Source: Streptomyces sp. DvalAA-43 (GTDB lineage: Bacteria > Actinomycetota > Actinomycetes > Streptomycetales > Streptomycetaceae). Taken from it: 64,000 bases of DNA. Made by a program: the position numbers and the translations under genes. Positions 61,550-64,000 of the stretch are shown here, one piece after another (within the stretch, counting starts at the first letter, position 1; every line of letters begins with the position of its first letter). The DNA is taken from assembly GCF_900091725.1 (NCBI RefSeq), contig NZ_FMBW01000039.1, positions 202,262 to 266,261 of the forward strand. The letters are read 5' to 3'. Under the pieces are notes generated by a model. That model had not been told where the DNA came from. It saw nothing but the letters and a program-made list of their open reading frames with translations, and did no database searches.

Positions 61550-62578
61550 GTGGCCGAGACCGCCCGTCACTCCGAGACCCGTTACGGCAACCGGCCGACC
61601 ATGAAGGACGTGGCCGCCCGCGCCGGAGTGGGCCTCAAGACGGTCTCCCGCGTGGTCAACAGCGAGCCGGGGGTGACGCCCGACACCGAGCGCCGGGTCC
61701 AGGAGGCCATCGAGGCGCTCGGCTTCCGGCGCAACGACAGCGCACGCGTCCTGCGCAAGGGCCGCACCGCCTCGATCGGGCTGGTCCTGGAGGATCTCGC
61801 CGACCCCTTCTACGGACCGCTGAGCCGCGCGGTGGAGGAGGTCGCGCGGGCGCACGGCGCCCTGCTCATCAACGGGTCGAGCGCCGAGGACCCGGAGCGC
61901 GAGCAGGAGCTCGTGCTCGCTCTGTGCGCGCGCCGGGTGGACGGGCTGATCGTGATCCCGGCCGGTGACGACCACCGCTATCTGGAACCGGAGATCAAGG
62001 CGGGCATCGCCACCGTCTTCGTGGACCGCCCCGCGGGCCGCATCGACGCCGACATGGTCCTCTCCGACAGCTTCGGCGGCGCCCGCGAGGGCGTCGCACA
62101 TCTGATCGCGCACGGCCACCGCAGGATCGGCTTCATCGGCGACCAGCCGCGCATCCACACCGCCACCGAGCGGCTGCGCGGCTACCACGCGGCGATGACG
62201 GACGCGGGGACGGAGGTCGAGGACTCCTGGGTGTCCCTCGGCTCGACCGAACCCGAGCGGGTCCGGGCCGCCACCGAGCGGATGCTCGCCGGCCCCGATC
62301 CCGTCACCGCGATCTTCACGGGCAACAACCGGGTGACGGTGACGGTGGTGCGGGTCCTCGCCGAGCAGGACCGGCGGATCGCCCTGGTCGGCTTCGACGA
62401 CATCGAACTGGCCGATCTGCTCGGCATCACCGTCGTCTCCCAGGACGCCGCCGCCGTCGGCCGCACCGCCGCCGAGCACCTCTTCCGCCGTCTGGACGGC
62501 GCCGACCACGCCCCGGCCCGGGTGGAACTGCCCACGACGCTCATCCGGCGCGGCTCGGGCGAACTGCCGCCCGCCTGA
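61550..62578 (+). CDS. LacI-family transcriptional regulator
   Basis: 342 residues from GTG 61550. The helix-turn-helix is PTMKDVAARAGVGLKTVSRVVN, followed by a hinge helix and a periplasmic-binding-like sensor domain (DLADPFYGPLSRAVEE, GHRRIGFIGDQP, VGFDDIELADLL). It probably controls the kinase and perhaps the transporter and galactosidase. The palindrome 61442-61453 is the likely autoregulatory site. Confidence 0.93.
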   Translation: MAETARHSETRYGNRPTMKDVAARAGVGLKTVSRVVNSEPGVTPDTERRVQEAIEALGFRRNDSARVLRKGRTASIGLVLEDLADPFYGPLSRAVEEVARAHGALLINGSSAEDPEREQELVLALCARRVDGLIVIPAGDDHRYLEPEIKAGIATVFVDRPAGRIDADMVLSDSFGGAREGVAHLIAHGHRRIGFIGDQPRIHTATERLRGYHAAMTDAGTEVEDSWVSLGSTEPERVRAATERMLAGPDPVTAIFTGNNRVTVTVVRVLAEQDRRIALVGFDDIELADLLGITVVSQDAAAVGRTAAEHLFRRLDGADHAPARVELPTTLIRRGSGELPPA

Positions 62579-62605
62579 GCCGCGCGGCTCCCGCGTGGGA
62601 GGCGG

Positions 62606-63904
62606 CTACGGTGCGGTCGCCGTGAGGTCGGCCCGCCGCGGCGAGGCGAACGCGTCCAGCTCCGCGCGCGTCAGCCCGGTCAGCCGGGCGACCTCGGCGG
62701 TGTCCAGGGCGCCGCAGTCGATGCCGCGCAGCAGGTAGGAGCTGAGCGCCTTGGCGGTGGCGGGTTCGTCCATGACGTCGCCGCCGGCCTTGGCCACGTA
62801 CGCCGCGAGCCGGGCGGCGGCCTGCTCCAGGCCCTCGCGGTAGAAGGTGTACACGGCCGCGTACCGGGTCGGCAGATGGCCCGGGTGCATGTCCCAGCCC
62901 TGGTAGTAGGCGCGGGCCAGGGCGCGGCGGGTGAGGCCGTAGTGGAGCCGCCAGGCCTCGTGGACCTGGGGGGTGGGGCCGACCGGGAGGACGTTGGTGG
63001 AGCCGTCCGAGACCCGTACGCCGGTGCCCGCGGCGGCGACCTGCATGACGGCCTTGGCGTGGTCGGCGGCCGGGTGGTCGCTGGCCTGGTAGGCGGCGCT
63101 GACGCCGACACAGGCGCTGTAGTCGAAGGTGCCGTAGTGCAGGCCGGTGGCGCGGCCCCGCGCCGCGTCGATCATGCGGGCGACGGCGGCGGTGCCGTCG
63201 GCGGCGAGGATGGACTGGCTGGTCTCGATCTGGATCTCGAAGCCGAGCCGCCCGGCGGGCAGCCCGTGGGCCTGCTCGAACGCTTCGAGGAGCCGGACGA
63301 AGGCACTGACCTGCTCGGGGTACGTCACCTTGGGCAGCGTGAGGACCAGTCCGTCGGGAAGGCCGCCGGCCCGCATCAGGCCGGTGAGGAAGATGTCCGT
63401 GGTGCGGATACCCCGGTCCCGCACGGCGGCCTCCATGCACTTCATCCGGATGCCCATGTACGGGGCCGCCGTGCCGTTGCCGTACGCCTCGGAGACCAGC
63501 AGGGCGGCGCGGGCGGCCGCCTCGTCCTCCTCGGCGTCGGGACGGGGGCCGTAGCCGTCCTCGAAGTCGATGCGGAGGTCCTCGACCGGCTCGCGCTCCA
63601 GCTTGGCGCGGACCCGGTCGTGGACGGGCGCGGCGAGCTCGTCCGGGATGCCGAGGACTGCGGCGAACGAGGCCGCGTCGGGGGCGTGCTCGTCGAGGGC
63701 CCTGAGGGCCTGGTCGCCCCAGGAGCGGATGGTTCCGGCGGTGAACGCGTCGCCGGGGACGTAGACCGTGTGGACCGGCTGACGCGTGCCCGGGTCTCCC
63801 GGGTAGCGGCGTGCGAGCTCGGCGTCGACCGCGGTGAGGGAAGCGCTGATCTCCTCGCTGACCGCACCGGCGAGGCTCGTTGCCACCTTCTCCTGCTGAC
63901 CCAT
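62606..63904 (-). CDS. DUF6986 (HpcH/HpaI aldolase/citrate lyase-like) protein
   Basis: 432 residues from ATG 63904, with GGAGGG seven bases upstream; the longer form at 63952 has no ribosome site. Lyase-like motifs are LRIDFEDGYGPRPDAEEDEA (metal-binding Glu/Asp), GFEIQIETSQSI and LHYGTFDYSACVGV. The family lacks an assigned reaction. In Streptomyces it often lies beside allantoin or glyoxylate genes, as I recall, which would be beyond the right edge here. Confidence 0.8.
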   Translation of the reverse strand: MGQQEKVATSLAGAVSEEISASLTAVDAELARRYPGDPGTRQPVHTVYVPGDAFTAGTIRSWGDQALRALDEHAPDAASFAAVLGIPDELAAPVHDRVRAKLEREPVEDLRIDFEDGYGPRPDAEEDEAAARAALLVSEAYGNGTAAPYMGIRMKCMEAAVRDRGIRTTDIFLTGLMRAGGLPDGLVLTLPKVTYPEQVSAFVRLLEAFEQAHGLPAGRLGFEIQIETSQSILAADGTAAVARMIDAARGRATGLHYGTFDYSACVGVSAAYQASDHPAADHAKAVMQVAAAGTGVRVSDGSTNVLPVGPTPQVHEAWRLHYGLTRRALARAYYQGWDMHPGHLPTRYAAVYTFYREGLEQAAARLAAYVAKAGGDVMDEPATAKALSSYLLRGIDCGALDTAEVARLTGLTRAELDAFASPRRADLTATAP

Positions 63905-63930
63905 TTCCACACCCTCCACAGTCACACTGT

Positions 63931-63971
63931 TTCCGCTTCCCGGAATCAACAATCCGTATAGTGAAGCTATA
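63931..63971. promoter_or_regulatory. two inverted repeats upstream of the DUF6986 gene
   Basis: TTCCG-CTTCC-CGGAA (63931-63945) and TATAG-TGAAG-CTATA (63957-63971) lie 27-67 bases before the ATG. The first has the shape of IclR-type sites (TTCCG-N5-CGGAA); the second is AT-rich and could hold -10 elements for both directions. Confidence 0.45.
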
Positions 63972-64000
63972 AGGCTGTCGGACCTGCGTCAATGGTGACC

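Noticed and set aside
1..64000. CRISPR arrays, tRNA/rRNA genes, insertion sequences or phage genes
   Set aside because: No regularly spaced repeats with unique spacers, no clover-leaf or rRNA sequence, no transposase or integrase motifs were seen. The repeats found are in-frame protein repeats.

Overview
The window reads as Streptomyces (or a close actinomycete) chromosome. GC is very high, codons end in G/C, many genes start with GTG or TTG, and there are mycothiol-linked, ROK, SARP, NarL-type two-component and lipoprotein sugar-ABC genes typical of the genus. It holds the right-hand part of a biosynthetic gene cluster (about 1-23,940) followed by accessory and core chromosomal genes (about 24,590-64,000).

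Biosynthetic region. Four minus-strand genes run right to left: a discrete malonyl acyltransferase (19,422-20,297), a free acyl carrier protein (19,161-19,418), an asparagine-synthetase-like amidotransferase (17,081-19,126) and a giant type I polyketide synthase gene. The PKS gene starts at 17,084 and is still open at base 1, giving at least 5,694 codons. The PKS has five KS domains and no AT domain. Visible modules are KS-DH-KR-ACP, KS-B-ACP, KS-KR-ACP, KS-ACP and KS-DH-KR(cut by the window). AT + ACP + amidotransferase feeding a KS-DH-KR-ACP / KS-B-ACP pair is the known signature of glutarimide polyketide assembly (iso-migrastatin, lactimidomycin, cycloheximide, streptimidone families). In that scheme malonamyl-ACP is extended and dehydrated, a second malonyl unit is added at the beta carbon by the branching (B) module, and the amide closes to a glutarimide. 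Module 3 should leave a hydroxyl and module 4 a ketone. Module 4 has no methyltransferase domain, unlike what I recall for the best-known relatives, so the product may be a different member. A divergent SARP-ATPase activator (20,596-23,937) carries a TTA codon, and the PKS carries another, so bldA control is likely. Between activator and operon lie three heptamers at 11-bp spacing that match the CGGCAAG operator type of PimR-like SARPs.

Flank, 24-35 kb: a possible decayed gene, a DUF6643-type Pro/Gln-rich protein, an Rv1733c-family membrane protein, a beta-helix/AAA+ fusion, a large membrane protein with a serine-hydrolase-like motif, a DeoR regulator, two SRPBCC proteins, a Cds1-like PLP enzyme, a small unknown protein and an anti-sigma-type ATPase.

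35-50 kb: an SHOCT / ABC ATPase / FtsX-type permease operon, a YdeI-like protein, a small membrane protein, divergent ROK-regulator/MFS and MarR/MFS pairs with palindromic operators, a mycothiol-dependent enzyme, a NarL-type response regulator and histidine kinase, and a TetR gene divergent from a deazaflavin-type oxidoreductase. The palindrome upstream of the kinase resembles one upstream of the ABC operon, suggesting a shared regulator.

50-64 kb: a geranylgeranyl-reductase-like flavoprotein, an M20 peptidase, an MBL hydrolase, a P-loop/NUDIX fusion, a 58-residue protein, then a sugar-use locus (two permeases, lipoprotein binding protein, secreted GH27 alpha-galactosidase, ROK sugar kinase, LacI regulator with a perfect operator) and a DUF6986 aldolase-like gene. 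Strong hairpins separate most convergent gene pairs. I saw no rRNA, tRNA, CRISPR array or insertion sequence.
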